Origin: HGM05232 sp036661515
GTDB taxonomy: Bacteria; Bacteroidota; Bacteroidia; Bacteroidales; Muribaculaceae
Assembly (NCBI GenBank): GCA_036661515.1
Contig: JAVWYO010000028.1
Coordinates: 1-24,272 of the forward strand
Reading direction: 5' to 3'
DNA length: 24,272 nt
Shown: positions 1 through 8,714 of the stretch, in pieces
Position numbering within the stretch: position 1 is the first letter of the stretch
Layout: every line of letters starts with the position of its first letter
The notes under the pieces: model-generated
What the model saw: the letters and a program-made list of their open reading frames with translations, nothing else
Database searches by the model: none
Told to the model about the DNA's origin: nothing
Made by a program: the position numbers and the translations under genes

Positions 1-1826
1 CAGAGTTTACGCTCATTAAGAGTAAGTTCAGGAAAGCGTTGGTTGAGTTTATCATAGAAATCGTTATTCACTTTGAGGAACAGCAATTCAAATTCTTCCC
101 AGTTTGTGTATGCCGACTTGTTTTTATAGTAGCTTATGAGTGAGCGGATGCTATCTTCACCTTCTTTATTGGTATTCTGTTCAATTTCTTTAAGAACCTT
201 TATGCTGTAAGCATCGCTTTCCGATTTCTGTACCATTTTCAATGTAGCCGACACCATTTCCTTTTGACTATATTCCAGCTCTTGATTCACCTTGTCAATT
301 TCCAGTTGAAGGGCTTTCTTCTTCAACCTATTTGAGCGGTATAGCTGATATATAAGCATAAATAATAGCGTTGTCAATGCAATAAGAAAGAATATATAAT
401 TGCGTTGATTCTTTATCTTTAGTTGCTGGTTGACTTTCTCCACAGTAAGTATTTGCTTTTCTTTGTCGTATTTATAGGCGCTTTCCAAAAGAGCAATCTT
501 GCGCACATTCTTTTCAGCGAAAATGCTATCGGTCTCATTCTTAAAGCCGACATAGTTGATATAAGCATCTTTATAATTGCCAGAAGAGGCATATATGTCA
601 GCCAATAGCTTATAGCTATCTTTTTTTAGAGCTCTATACTTAATTTTGCTTCCTAATTCTAAGGCCTGATTTGCATAATCAATAGAACGAGCATATTCTT
701 TTTTAGTGTAACATAGTATACCTAACGTCTTTAAGACTTCTCCACAAGCAAATTTTATATTTGACTTCTGCGCTATGTCGAGTGCTTCATTAAGATTCTT
801 TTCTGCTTCGCTGAATTTTCCCTGTTCTATATATATATCGCCTATGCTATTCAGTAGGTTTATTGTCTGAGGTGCATTCTTCTCGCGTACTAAGTGAAGA
901 GCTTTTTGAAGGTAATTTATGGCATCGGGACGCTTCATTTGGTGATATACGTTACCAATATTAGTAAGGCATATTGCTATCATGCTGGAATCGTTTGCCG
1001 CCTTTGCTATCTGATGCGCTTGATTAATATTTTTTAAAGCCTCATTATATTCAGCTTGTTCAAAATTTATACCTGCTATATTTATTAAATTAAAAAAGAT
1101 GCCTTGCTTATCATCTTTTTGCTCATATGCGTGAAGAGCGTAAAGGTAATATTCCATAGCCAGCGAGTTATTGCCTTGAAGATTGAAAATAGATGCCGAC
1201 TTTGCGTATGCCATAGCCAACATACGACTCTCACCAATCTCATTAGCACACTCAATCACTTGTTGCAGATTTTTTATTGCCTCAACATATTGTCCCCTGT
1301 TTGATAGATTAGCTGAAATATTATATAGTAGCTTGATGCGAATGGTATTAAAATTATGAGTAGAGGCTATTTGCAACGCTCTACTAAATGCTTGGTCGCT
1401 GGCTTTGATGTCGCTTAAGGATTGGGTAACATTGCCGATTGCCATTAAATAAGTACAAATGCCTTTTTGATCTTTTACCTGTTCAGCAATATGAAGGGCC
1501 TTTTCAAAATATTTTAGCGCGATTTTTTTATCGTTTTTTAGCGCGATAAGACCATTTATCCACAAAGTAGCAGCCTTCCCTTCGGCATAGTTCAACTTAG
1601 TCGCTATATTTTGTGATTGAGAGACATATAATTTCGCCTTTTTTGCATCACGAGCATATAATTCATAAGCCAGTTTATTTAAAATATTAACTTTGGCTGT
1701 GTCTATATTAGCATGATTTAATAGCACTGTTTCAAGACTATCAACAGGAGAAGCGTACGAGAGTATCTGTATTGAAAAAAGTAGAGAGAGCAAGCATAAG
1801 ATTGTCCTATTGTATATTTTGTTCAT
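1..1826 (-). CDS. TPR-repeat membrane regulator with C-terminal helix-turn-helix (3' end beyond window)
   Basis: I translated this gene by reading the minus strand from the ATG at 1826; the frame stays open for 608 codons to the left edge. It starts with a signal peptide (MNKIYNRTILCLLSLLFSIQ, cleavage near residue 25). About 440 residues of tetratricopeptide-like helical repeats follow, with recurring patterns such as ALxxAxxxxN and YxxALxxxxxA. One membrane segment lies at about 477-493, then a basic coiled-coil stretch (about 497-550). The last visible residues include FYDKLNQRFPELTLNERKL, the typical entry to the LuxR/SpoIIIE-like helix-turn-helix that ends this Bacteroidota family. The inferred topology is periplasmic TPR sensor and cytoplasmic DNA-binding tail, but the HTH itself is outside the window. 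Its ligand and targets are unknown. It is transcribed away from the peptidoglycan genes, so a regulatory link to them is only a possibility. Confidence 0.85.
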   Translation of the reverse strand, partial: MNKIYNRTILCLLSLLFSIQILSYASPVDSLETVLLNHANIDTAKVNILNKLAYELYARDAKKAKLYVSQSQNIATKLNYAEGKAATLWINGLIALKNDKKIALKYFEKALHIAEQVKDQKGICTYLMAIGNVTQSLSDIKASDQAFSRALQIASTHNFNTIRIKLLYNISANLSNRGQYVEAIKNLQQVIECANEIGESRMLAMAYAKSASIFNLQGNNSLAMEYYLYALHAYEQKDDKQGIFFNLINIAGINFEQAEYNEALKNINQAHQIAKAANDSSMIAICLTNIGNVYHQMKRPDAINYLQKALHLVREKNAPQTINLLNSIGDIYIEQGKFSEAEKNLNEALDIAQKSNIKFACGEVLKTLGILCYTKKEYARSIDYANQALELGSKIKYRALKKDSYKLLADIYASSGNYKDAYINYVGFKNETDSIFAEKNVRKIALLESAYKYDKEKQILTVEKVNQQLKIKNQRNYIFFLIALTTLLFMLIYQLYRSNRLKKKALQLEIDKVNQELEYSQKEMVSATLKMVQKSESDAYSIKVLKEIEQNTNKEGEDSIRSLISYYKNKSAYTNWEEFELLFLKVNNDFYDKLNQRFPELTLNERKL

Positions 1827-1856
1827 ATGATGTGATAATAATTATTTTAATGTTAG

Positions 1857-1888
1857 CAAAGATAATGTATACCCTATATTATTGCAAA
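1857..1888 (-). promoter_or_regulatory. Bacteroidota-type promoter of the TPR regulator
   Basis: On the minus strand a TTTG (plus-strand CAAA at 1885-1888) is followed after 20 bases by TATCTTTG (plus-strand CAAAGATA at 1857-1864). This matches the TTTG / TAnnTTTG primary promoter of Bacteroidota. It would start transcription roughly 20-25 bases upstream of the ATG at 1826. Confidence 0.7.
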
Positions 1889-1894
1889 TTTATA

Positions 1895-1927
1895 GGACAT
1901 TAATCATTTGTCCCCTTTTTGTCCCCT
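1895..1927. repeat. Short phased repeats between divergent promoters
   Basis: The 10-base word TTTGTCCCCT occurs at 1907-1916 and again at 1918-1927, a period of 11 bases or about one helical turn. The first copy also forms an imperfect palindrome with the preceding GGACA (1895-1899 against TGTCC at 1909-1913). The placement just upstream of the minus-strand -33 element could suit an operator. No protein can be named, and chance is possible in so short a repeat. Confidence 0.3.
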
Positions 1928-1935
1928 CTATTTTT

Positions 1936-1967
1936 ATTGAGAATACTTGGAAGTGAGAGTATCTTTA
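1936..1967 (+). promoter_or_regulatory. Possible weak promoter of the 146-residue gene
   Basis: ATTG at 1936-1939, a 20-base gap, then TATCTTTA at 1960-1967. This is one base off in each Bacteroidota promoter element. It would give a leader of about 50 bases before the ATG at 2024. Confidence 0.35.
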
Positions 1968-2023
1968 CACCGAAAATAAAAGCGATTAACCGAGTTGTTT
2001 TTTGAATATATAATTTTTTATTT

Positions 2024-2464
2024 ATGAGCCCATTTCTAAAAATAGAGTCATCTGGCAGCGATGCTTTCTGTGATATGCTTCATCATCAATTTCACAGTAC
2101 AATTGCTCACCTTATCGTATCAACGTTAGGGTTGGATAAATTAAACATCCCTACTGAGCTGTATAAAAACTATCAGGAGTGTATAGCCGAAGAAATTAAA
2201 ATTTATAGAGAATTGACATTGCGTTCAATTAAAAAAAAGAATACAAATGTAGTGCCAGTTGATCGCATTGAATCATTAAAAGAGATACGCATGAAAACCG
2301 ATGATTGCTATGACAGAATTCGAGAATTGATTTATGCATCTTTTTTATTAGGTAATAATTCAGATGAAAGTGAAGAAATTGAATTTCTAATTTATAAACT
2401 CAATCATATAATTGTTCAAACAAAAATGTTTCAATATCAGAGGGCAATAGATTTGAAAGAATAA
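2024..2464 (+). CDS. Orphan hypothetical protein, 146 residues, mostly helical
   Basis: This is an intact reading frame with ATG start and TAA stop, standing alone between a divergent regulator and the NAGPA-type operon. It has no signal peptide or membrane segment, so it is probably cytoplasmic. The sequence is rich in Glu, Lys, Ile and Leu and looks alpha-helical throughout. Residues 14-35 carry an unusual histidine-rich patch (MLHHQFHS). The middle is strongly charged (RSIKKKN), and the C-terminal half reads like an amphipathic helix pair. I do not recognise the family. A remnant of one of the helical Bacteroidota DUF families is conceivable, but nothing decisive is visible. It has its own possible promoter, no close downstream partner and no visible link to peptidoglycan metabolism. 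Confidence 0.6.
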   Translation: MSPFLKIESSGSDAFCDMLHHQFHSTIAHLIVSTLGLDKLNIPTELYKNYQECIAEEIKIYRELTLRSIKKKNTNVVPVDRIESLKEIRMKTDDCYDRIRELIYASFLLGNNSDESEEIEFLIYKLNHIIVQTKMFQYQRAIDLKE

Positions 2465-2659
2465 AATTGTGTGATTGTTTGATAGCGTTTTGCAAATTAA
2501 GAGATGCTTTAGGAATATGTAGTATTATTATGTAAGCACAAAAAAAGATTATATCTCATATTTAGATATAGAATTTTAAGTTATTATATAACGCACCCTA
2601 TTTAATAGATAATGTATATGGTTATTATGAGAAACACAAATTTTTGACAGAGAAAAATA

Positions 2660-2702
2660 GCTTCAATTGTCGTCGACCGACTGGCAATTGAGGCATTTTT
2701 TT
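2660..2702 (+). terminator. Rho-independent terminator
   Basis: Arms GCTTCAATTG (2660-2669) and CAATTGAGGC (2685-2694) pair over 10 bases with one G-U pair and a 15-base loop. ATTTTTTTA follows. It lies about 195 bases past the stop of the 146-residue gene, so it either ends a long 3' untranslated region or belongs to a small transcript. The rest of the gap 2465-2888 holds no open frame, tRNA or repeat that I can support, apart from the promoter at 2805-2812. Confidence 0.7.
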
Positions 2703-2783
2703 ATTACCATCACCCCTTTTTTTCGTTTCGGAATATGTAATATATTTAGATGAGCTTTAAAGGAAATTTAAGCTAAAAAAATG

Positions 2784-2812
2784 TTTAGAAACTATATAAT
2801 ATCTTATCTTTG
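2784..2812 (+). promoter_or_regulatory. Promoter of the NAGPA/amidase operon
   Basis: A perfect -7 element TATCTTTG lies at 2805-2812. A TTTA at 2784-2787, 17 bases upstream, is a poor -33 candidate. Transcription would begin near 2819, giving a leader of about 70 bases before the ATG at 2889. Confidence 0.55.
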
Positions 2813-2888
2813 TGAGTTATTATATAGATAATCGAATTAGCCTTATAATGTTTTATTCTTAAATCAAGCTCTATAAAACGAAATAAAG

Positions 2889-5375
2889 ATGAAGAAAATT
2901 TTACTTAGCGCAATTGCTCTATTTGTGGCATCAATCCAAGTTAATGCTGAAATGCTTATTGATGGAACAAAATATGATGCCGATACTCTTATTCGTAAAG
3001 AGATAGGACCTGGCGTTACTTATACGAGGATTCGTATCCCTAAATTCCCGCTTAATGTGAATACAATCACTATGGATTTAACTAACCCTTATAATCGCAT
3101 AGAGACAACGGTAGGGCAGGAGGTGCTTGGCTCAACAGAGACCCTCGCTAATGCTTATAAGCGTCAAAGTGTTGAAGGAAAACAACCGTTGGCAGCTGCT
3201 AATGCAAATTTTTGGTGTACCACAGAAAAACCTTATACTGATTATATTAGAGGCACTACTTTCGGTGGCAATCTACGAAATGGAAAGATACTTACCGAAA
3301 CAAATATGTATTCTAATCAATGGGACGGTGGTGCAGAACGCACTGGCGTGGTTTCGATTGATACTAACAAAAAACTTTGGATTGAGTCAATGTCTTGGAA
3401 GGGTTATGCAAAATGTGCAAAATGGACAACTTCTCCCGAAATAATTCAGATAAATAAAATGTGTAATGAGAATGAACTCGTAATGTTTAATTCTTATTAT
3501 GGAAAAAGCCGGAAATTTAATACGACATCGGCTAATACTGAAGTTTTCTTAACTCTTAACGATGGAGCAACATGGGGCGTAAATAAAGATATTTCAGCAA
3601 CAGTAAAGGAAATAAAATTAAATTCTGGTGGAAATACACTTGGTGAGTATGATATTTGTCTTTCGGCGACGGGTGGTTATAAAACGATGCTTGAGCAACT
3701 CGCAGTGGGTGATGTTGTGAACGTAAACTATGCGTGGACTTCATTAAAAACGCAAGATACCCCAAATATCGAACAATTAGTTGCAGGGAATGCTATTGTA
3801 CTTAAAAATGGAGAACTAACGGAAAGAAATACTGATGAAGGATATAATTCTCAAATTTATTCTCGCACTGGATATGGAATGAGTAAAGATGGTAAGACGT
3901 TATATGTTATAGTTATTGATAAATCCACTGACCCAATATATGGCATTTCTGCTGGTTGTGGAACAAATGTTATGGCACAGATTTTACAACAAGTGGGTTG
4001 CTGGAATTTATGCTCTATGGATGCTGGTGGTTCTGCTCAAATGATGATACAAGGTGAAGTGATAAATAAAACGACTGAAGGTACACCACGTGCTGTAGCT
4101 AATGGGTTGATGTTTTATTCGATAGCCCCCAAAGAGAAAGAAATTGCAAAAATTAGATTCGCTGATTTTAATCTAAAATCACCAGTCTATTCTTCATATA
4201 CTCCAAGAATTTATGGTTATAATAAATATGGCGATTTAATCGATGAAGATTTAAAAGGAGTGAAGCTATCATGTGATGCCAATATTGGTACAACAGAAGG
4301 TGGCACGTTTAATGCCACCGGAGTAGAAACAGTGGGAAACTTAACTGCAACTTACAATGGCGTTTCAGTTACCGAGAAAATAAAGATAATGAATGCCAAT
4401 ATAGCATTGAGAGTTAAGCCTATTCTAATTGATAATGTCAAAGAATATCCTATTGAAGTGACGGCTAAAATTAATGATATAGAATATAAATATAATCCTG
4501 CACATCTAACATGGACGGTTGAAAATTCTGCGATAGCCTCAATAGACAATAATGGCGTACTTCGTGGATTAAAAGAGGGAACTACTACAATAACGTGTAC
4601 CATTGGTGAATTTACTGATAACACAACAGTTAAGGTAGAAATTCCTACTGGGACTAAGATGGCTCAGGGATATGATGGGTGGAAGTTAACTTCGGCAGTA
4701 GCTAAAAATCTTGTCCTTAGTGGAGAAGGTGTATTATCTATGAATTATAATGGAGGACGTGGAGCAAATATAAAGATGGTAAAAGATATAGCTTTTTATA
4801 GCCTGCCAAAAAAGATAATGCTTGATTTCACATCAACATTACCAATAACTTATATTCAAATTGATTATCGCCCAGCTAAAAAGACCTCTACTAATTATGT
4901 AAACTTTGGTAAGGATTCAGGAGGATATAAAATTGGTACACGTTATCAAGTTGAGCTCCCTATATCGGAACTTGGAGATCCTAATGATATGATACTTTAT
5001 CCTATTAATCTAAAGAATATAACATTCTATATAGCCACAGAAGCTACTACAGGAGCAAATAATATTACAATTCACGGCCTTTATGCCGAATACCCCGATG
5101 GTAGTGGCGTAGAAAATATTATGGGCTCAATTGGCAATGATGTTAGAGTATATCCTAATCCTATCGTTGATGGCTCTATGAATATAAGTGCAGGCGACGC
5201 GCAGAGTGCAAATGTTACCATCTTTAATCAAGCGGGTTCGGCTGTTTGGACTTCTAACGTTATATTAAATGGTGGTAGTGCCGCAGTTGATGTGTCTCAC
5301 GTTATGCAAGGGCTGTATTTTGTGAAAATCGCAACAGATAAGAATAATACCATTAAGAAAATAATTATTAAATAA
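2889..5375 (+). CDS. Secreted phosphodiester glycosidase (NAGPA domain) with Ig-like and T9SS sorting domains
   Basis: This 828-residue protein has a signal peptide (1-20, ending VNA) and a phosphodiester glycosidase domain at about 55-420. Family landmarks are AANANFW at 102-108, the RTGYG segment starting at R326, and DAGGSA at 378-383, corresponding to the DGGGSS-like signature. A bacterial Ig-like (Big_2-type) domain spans about 535-590 (WTVENSAIASID, GLKEGTTTITC). A beta-rich carbohydrate-binding-like region covers about 595-735. The end is a type A T9SS domain starting at VRVYPNP and finishing KKIIIK. Known members of the superfamily hydrolyse sugar-1-phosphodiester bonds, as in the human enzyme that uncovers mannose-6-phosphate. 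The bacterial substrate is unsettled. It heads the operon with two peptidoglycan amidases, which suggests a cell-wall glycan phosphodiester as target; that is inference. It is likely exported to the cell surface or medium. Confidence 0.85.
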   Translation: MKKILLSAIALFVASIQVNAEMLIDGTKYDADTLIRKEIGPGVTYTRIRIPKFPLNVNTITMDLTNPYNRIETTVGQEVLGSTETLANAYKRQSVEGKQPLAAANANFWCTTEKPYTDYIRGTTFGGNLRNGKILTETNMYSNQWDGGAERTGVVSIDTNKKLWIESMSWKGYAKCAKWTTSPEIIQINKMCNENELVMFNSYYGKSRKFNTTSANTEVFLTLNDGATWGVNKDISATVKEIKLNSGGNTLGEYDICLSATGGYKTMLEQLAVGDVVNVNYAWTSLKTQDTPNIEQLVAGNAIVLKNGELTERNTDEGYNSQIYSRTGYGMSKDGKTLYVIVIDKSTDPIYGISAGCGTNVMAQILQQVGCWNLCSMDAGGSAQMMIQGEVINKTTEGTPRAVANGLMFYSIAPKEKEIAKIRFADFNLKSPVYSSYTPRIYGYNKYGDLIDEDLKGVKLSCDANIGTTEGGTFNATGVETVGNLTATYNGVSVTEKIKIMNANIALRVKPILIDNVKEYPIEVTAKINDIEYKYNPAHLTWTVENSAIASIDNNGVLRGLKEGTTTITCTIGEFTDNTTVKVEIPTGTKMAQGYDGWKLTSAVAKNLVLSGEGVLSMNYNGGRGANIKMVKDIAFYSLPKKIMLDFTSTLPITYIQIDYRPAKKTSTNYVNFGKDSGGYKIGTRYQVELPISELGDPNDMILYPINLKNITFYIATEATTGANNITIHGLYAEYPDGSGVENIMGSIGNDVRVYPNPIVDGSMNISAGDAQSANVTIFNQAGSAVWTSNVILNGGSAAVDVSHVMQGLYFVKIATDKNNTIKKIIIK

Positions 5376-5388
5376 AAATAGAAATAAC

Positions 5389-6282
5389 ATGAGAACAACA
5401 ATTTTATCTATAGTTGCGTGTTGCACACTCACCGTTAGTGCGCAGAATGTAACTATAACAAAGCAAATACCACTGCTCAAGGGCGTGGAAAATAGTGCTT
5501 ACTATCCAGTGTTAAGTGCCGATGGCACGCAACTATTATACACAGGTGAAGGCCAGAAAGGACTATCTCTTTATGATTTTAAAGACGATGTATCGATAAA
5601 AATAACCGATGCCGAGCAAGCTGGTCTTTATCATAATATTTCTAAAGACGGGAAAATATATTTTATAACTCAAGAAAAAAAGGACGGAATAAATTTTCGT
5701 AGCGTTTATAACTATGATATTAGAAGCAAGAAGAGTAATGTAATAACTTCTGGGCAACGCAATGTAATGGCCCCTCAACCTTTAAATGGTGGAGTAGTAG
5801 TAAAAACGAGTAAAGGATTAAAGAAAACGTCAAAGGATAAAAGTACCTATGTCTATACCGAAAATTCTAAAGTAGTGGTAGGCAAGAATGGCGTTGAAAA
5901 GGCTTATTCTCCAGTAGAATCTTATGCTGGATATTTGTGGGCATCACTTTCGCCAGATGAGACTAAGGTTATGTTTTTTGCTGCTGGTAAGGGTATTGTA
6001 ATCATGACACTTGATGGGAAAGTCCTTAATATGTTAGGCAATTATGAGAAGCCAGTATGGTATGGCAATCAATATGTTGTAGCTCAAAATGCTACTGATG
6101 ATGGACATCAATACTCTTCATCACAAATCATATTAATGAAAGCTGACGGTAGCTTCAAAAAGGAGTTAACCACACCCACGTCAATGACTATGCACCCAAC
6201 GGCATCAGCCGAAGCTGGACGCATCGTATATGATACGATAGATGGACACCTGTTCTTAATGGAATTAACTATAAACGAATAA
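5389..6282 (+). CDS. Exported TolB-like beta-propeller protein, copy 1
   Basis: This 297-residue protein starts 13 bases after the NAGPA-type gene. It has a signal peptide (MRTTILSIVACCTLTVSAQ) and then repeated WD40-like/PD40 blades. Each shows the pattern P-x-L/I-S-x-D-G-x-x-L-x-Y: YYPVLSADGTQLLYT, HNISKDGKIYFI, ASLSPDETKVMFF and the last blade near TASAEAGRIVYDT. It lacks a T9SS sorting domain, unlike its neighbours, so it should stay in the periplasm or leave by another route. No enzymatic motif is visible. Proteins of this fold usually bind partners or sugars. Pairing with the amidase 17 bases downstream, repeated in copy 2, suggests it assists that enzyme's folding, export or substrate capture, which is inference. 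Confidence 0.75.
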   Translation: MRTTILSIVACCTLTVSAQNVTITKQIPLLKGVENSAYYPVLSADGTQLLYTGEGQKGLSLYDFKDDVSIKITDAEQAGLYHNISKDGKIYFITQEKKDGINFRSVYNYDIRSKKSNVITSGQRNVMAPQPLNGGVVVKTSKGLKKTSKDKSTYVYTENSKVVVGKNGVEKAYSPVESYAGYLWASLSPDETKVMFFAAGKGIVIMTLDGKVLNMLGNYEKPVWYGNQYVVAQNATDDGHQYSSSQIILMKADGSFKKELTTPTSMTMHPTASAEAGRIVYDTIDGHLFLMELTINE

Positions 6283-6299
6283 TAAAGAGTAAAAACATT

Positions 6300-8705
6300 A
6301 TGAAAAAATTAAGTACAATCTTTATTATGGCATTAATGGCACTAAGTGCTGTTGCTGCTCAGCCAAAAGATATAATTATATATATTAACCCAGGTCATGG
6401 CGGTCATGATAGTAACGATAGAAATGTAGCCATACCTCCCTATGCACAAGGAGACCCCGAAGGATTTTGGGAATCAAATTCTAATCTCGATAAGGGACTT
6501 ATGTTGCGTGATTTACTACAAGCAAAAGGTTGCAAAGTTGTGATGTCTCGTGTAACAAATACCACAGCCGATGACCTTGGACTTGAAACGATAGGTCATC
6601 TTGCGAATGCTTCTAATGCCGATGCCTTCTTCTCAATTCACAGTAATGCAACAGGAACTGGGAGTAGAGTGAATTTTCCTCTTATGCTTTTTAGAGGATA
6701 TGATACAGAATCTCAAATACCAGGTGCTAAAAAACTTGCTGAAACACTTTTTCCTCATCTTGTAGATAATGATGCTACGGTGTGGACTAGCACAAATCCA
6801 AATATTCGCGGAGACTGGTCTTTTTATCACGATTGGGGTACACAGGGGCTTGGTGTATTAAGAGTCCTATCAGTTCCGGGAATGCTTTCAGAAGGTTCTT
6901 TCCATGATTATATTCCAGAAACTTATCGATTAATGAACATGGATTTTAAATGGCTTGAATCATGGCATTTTGTAAAAGCTGTTGATGATTTTTTCCAATT
7001 TGAACCAGAAACTTTGGGTAATATAGCTGGTTGCATTTATGACTCACACACATTACGTACGGAGGACTATAAAAAGTTTGGACGTGATTTGAGCTCTCCA
7101 ATACATGGAGCGTTAGTTCAATTAATTGATGCAACAGGTAAAATCGTAGATAGTTATACAACAGATAATCTTCAAAACGGAATTTATGTTTTTAAGAGTA
7201 TTGTACCAGGAAATTACAAATTGAAAGTTACTGAAGCCACACACTTTGAAAAGGAGGCCGAAATAGTGGTTGTTGCCAATAAAGTTTCGTATTCAAATAT
7301 TGCATTAGATAGAGTCCGTAATACGCCTCCAGAAGTATTATCTTATACTCCAGTGTGGAAGCAAGACGATGCGCCAGTACTATGTAATACACTAATATCA
7401 TTCCTTTTTAATTGGGATATGGATATTGAAGCCACAGAAAAAGCATTCTCTATTACTCCAAATGTAGAGGGTACCTTTAAATGGGAAGATTCAAATTATA
7501 AAATGACGTTTATTCCTAAAACTCCTTATGCAACAAATACCCTTTACACAGTAACACTTAACACCAATGCTAAGCATGCTGGTGGTGCGTCTATGGTAAA
7601 AGATTTGACATTCTCATTCCGAACGGCGGATCGTAATTTTATGGATATTATTGGTCAATTCCCTCAAAATAATGAAGAGGTTCATTATAAAGGAGCAATG
7701 ATTGAATTACGTACCGATAAATTAATTAATGCTACTCCGATATTAAAACAAATTTCTGTGAAAAATTCTGCTGGTGAAGCTGTACCTTTAAAATCACGTG
7801 GAATGCAGTATAATAAGAGTGATTCACCTTATGGATTTGTTAAAATACCATTTATTAATGATCTCATTCCTGGAGAAAAATATGTATTGAATTTTTCAAA
7901 CGCGATTTCGGATAAAGATGGTATAACGATAAAAGATGGTCTTACGGTAAACTTTACTGCTGTTGACGCAGGAGCCACTAAAGATAATGCAACAGTGATA
8001 ACTGATTTTGAAGATGCAACGCAATATAGTGTAACTGCTGATGCAAGTACTGGATTTGTTTCAGCCACTGTAAAAGCTGATGCTTCTTCTAAACTATTTG
8101 GCTCAAAATGTTTAAACTTTGATTTCGAATTTGTAGGGAATCAAGGAGGTGAAATCGTATATCATAATGCCAATAAAAATGATAATTTTGTTACATCAAG
8201 CAATAAAATAGGAGCGCACATATATGGTGATATGTCATCTCATGAAGTGTATGCAATATTTTCTTCAGAAACCGATATTAAATACGTTAAGTTGTGCGAT
8301 TTGACATTCAATGGTTGGAAATATGTTGAAATACCATTAAACACACTTGAGGGGGATAAGGATTATAGCTATGTTGGAATTAAATTAATACAAAATACTA
8401 CACCTATGGGGGTTAAGGGTGCCTTTAAGCTCGATAATCTAATTAATTTTGGCAAGGGTAGTGGCGTAGATTTAATTGAAGTAGCTTCACTCACTGTTTA
8501 TCCTAATCCTGCATCGGAATATATAATAGCTAATGCCGATGGTCTAATTGAGGGCATGCAACTTGTATCATTAAGCGGAGCTAATGTCGCTGATGTTGCT
8601 GGTAATACGATTAACGTAAGTGAAATAGCTAATGGCAATTATATTTTGAAGATAAAAATTGCTGGTAATTATGCAGTGCGTAAAGTAGTTGTAGCGCATA
8701 AATAA
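6300..8705 (+). CDS. T9SS-secreted N-acetylmuramoyl-L-alanine amidase (Amidase_3), copy 1
   Basis: An 801-residue multidomain enzyme expected to cut the amide bond between MurNAc and L-Ala of peptidoglycan. It has a signal peptide at 1-20 (ending AVAA). The zinc amidase domain spans about 24-230, with the metal ligands and catalytic glutamate in the usual order: PGHGGHD (H33), WESNSN (E58), SIHSNA (H114) and LSEGSFH (E198). Next come a carboxypeptidase-regulatory-like domain (about 240-335), two Big_5-like Ig domains (about 345-445 and 450-555, with SFRTAD and NFTAVD strand ends), a galactose-binding-like domain (about 565-715) and a T9SS domain with YPNPA near 730. Extracellular or surface placement suggests it acts on foreign or shed peptidoglycan rather than on the cell's own sacculus. 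It sits 9 bases before the second module. Confidence 0.88.
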   Translation: MKKLSTIFIMALMALSAVAAQPKDIIIYINPGHGGHDSNDRNVAIPPYAQGDPEGFWESNSNLDKGLMLRDLLQAKGCKVVMSRVTNTTADDLGLETIGHLANASNADAFFSIHSNATGTGSRVNFPLMLFRGYDTESQIPGAKKLAETLFPHLVDNDATVWTSTNPNIRGDWSFYHDWGTQGLGVLRVLSVPGMLSEGSFHDYIPETYRLMNMDFKWLESWHFVKAVDDFFQFEPETLGNIAGCIYDSHTLRTEDYKKFGRDLSSPIHGALVQLIDATGKIVDSYTTDNLQNGIYVFKSIVPGNYKLKVTEATHFEKEAEIVVVANKVSYSNIALDRVRNTPPEVLSYTPVWKQDDAPVLCNTLISFLFNWDMDIEATEKAFSITPNVEGTFKWEDSNYKMTFIPKTPYATNTLYTVTLNTNAKHAGGASMVKDLTFSFRTADRNFMDIIGQFPQNNEEVHYKGAMIELRTDKLINATPILKQISVKNSAGEAVPLKSRGMQYNKSDSPYGFVKIPFINDLIPGEKYVLNFSNAISDKDGITIKDGLTVNFTAVDAGATKDNATVITDFEDATQYSVTADASTGFVSATVKADASSKLFGSKCLNFDFEFVGNQGGEIVYHNANKNDNFVTSSNKIGAHIYGDMSSHEVYAIFSSETDIKYVKLCDLTFNGWKYVEIPLNTLEGDKDYSYVGIKLIQNTTPMGVKGAFKLDNLINFGKGSGVDLIEVASLTVYPNPASEYIIANADGLIEGMQLVSLSGANVADVAGNTINVSEIANGNYILKIKIAGNYAVRKVVVAHK

Positions 8706-8714
8706 TATAACAAA

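Noticed and set aside
423..1304. Short plus-strand open frames at 423-608 and 1104-1304
   Set aside because: They lie antisense to the long TPR regulator frame, which has strong repeat and topology evidence.
2578..2830. Repeated word GTTATTATATA at about 2580 and 2816 as a direct repeat
   Set aside because: It is short and AT-only in an AT-rich gap, with no further match around it; chance explains it.
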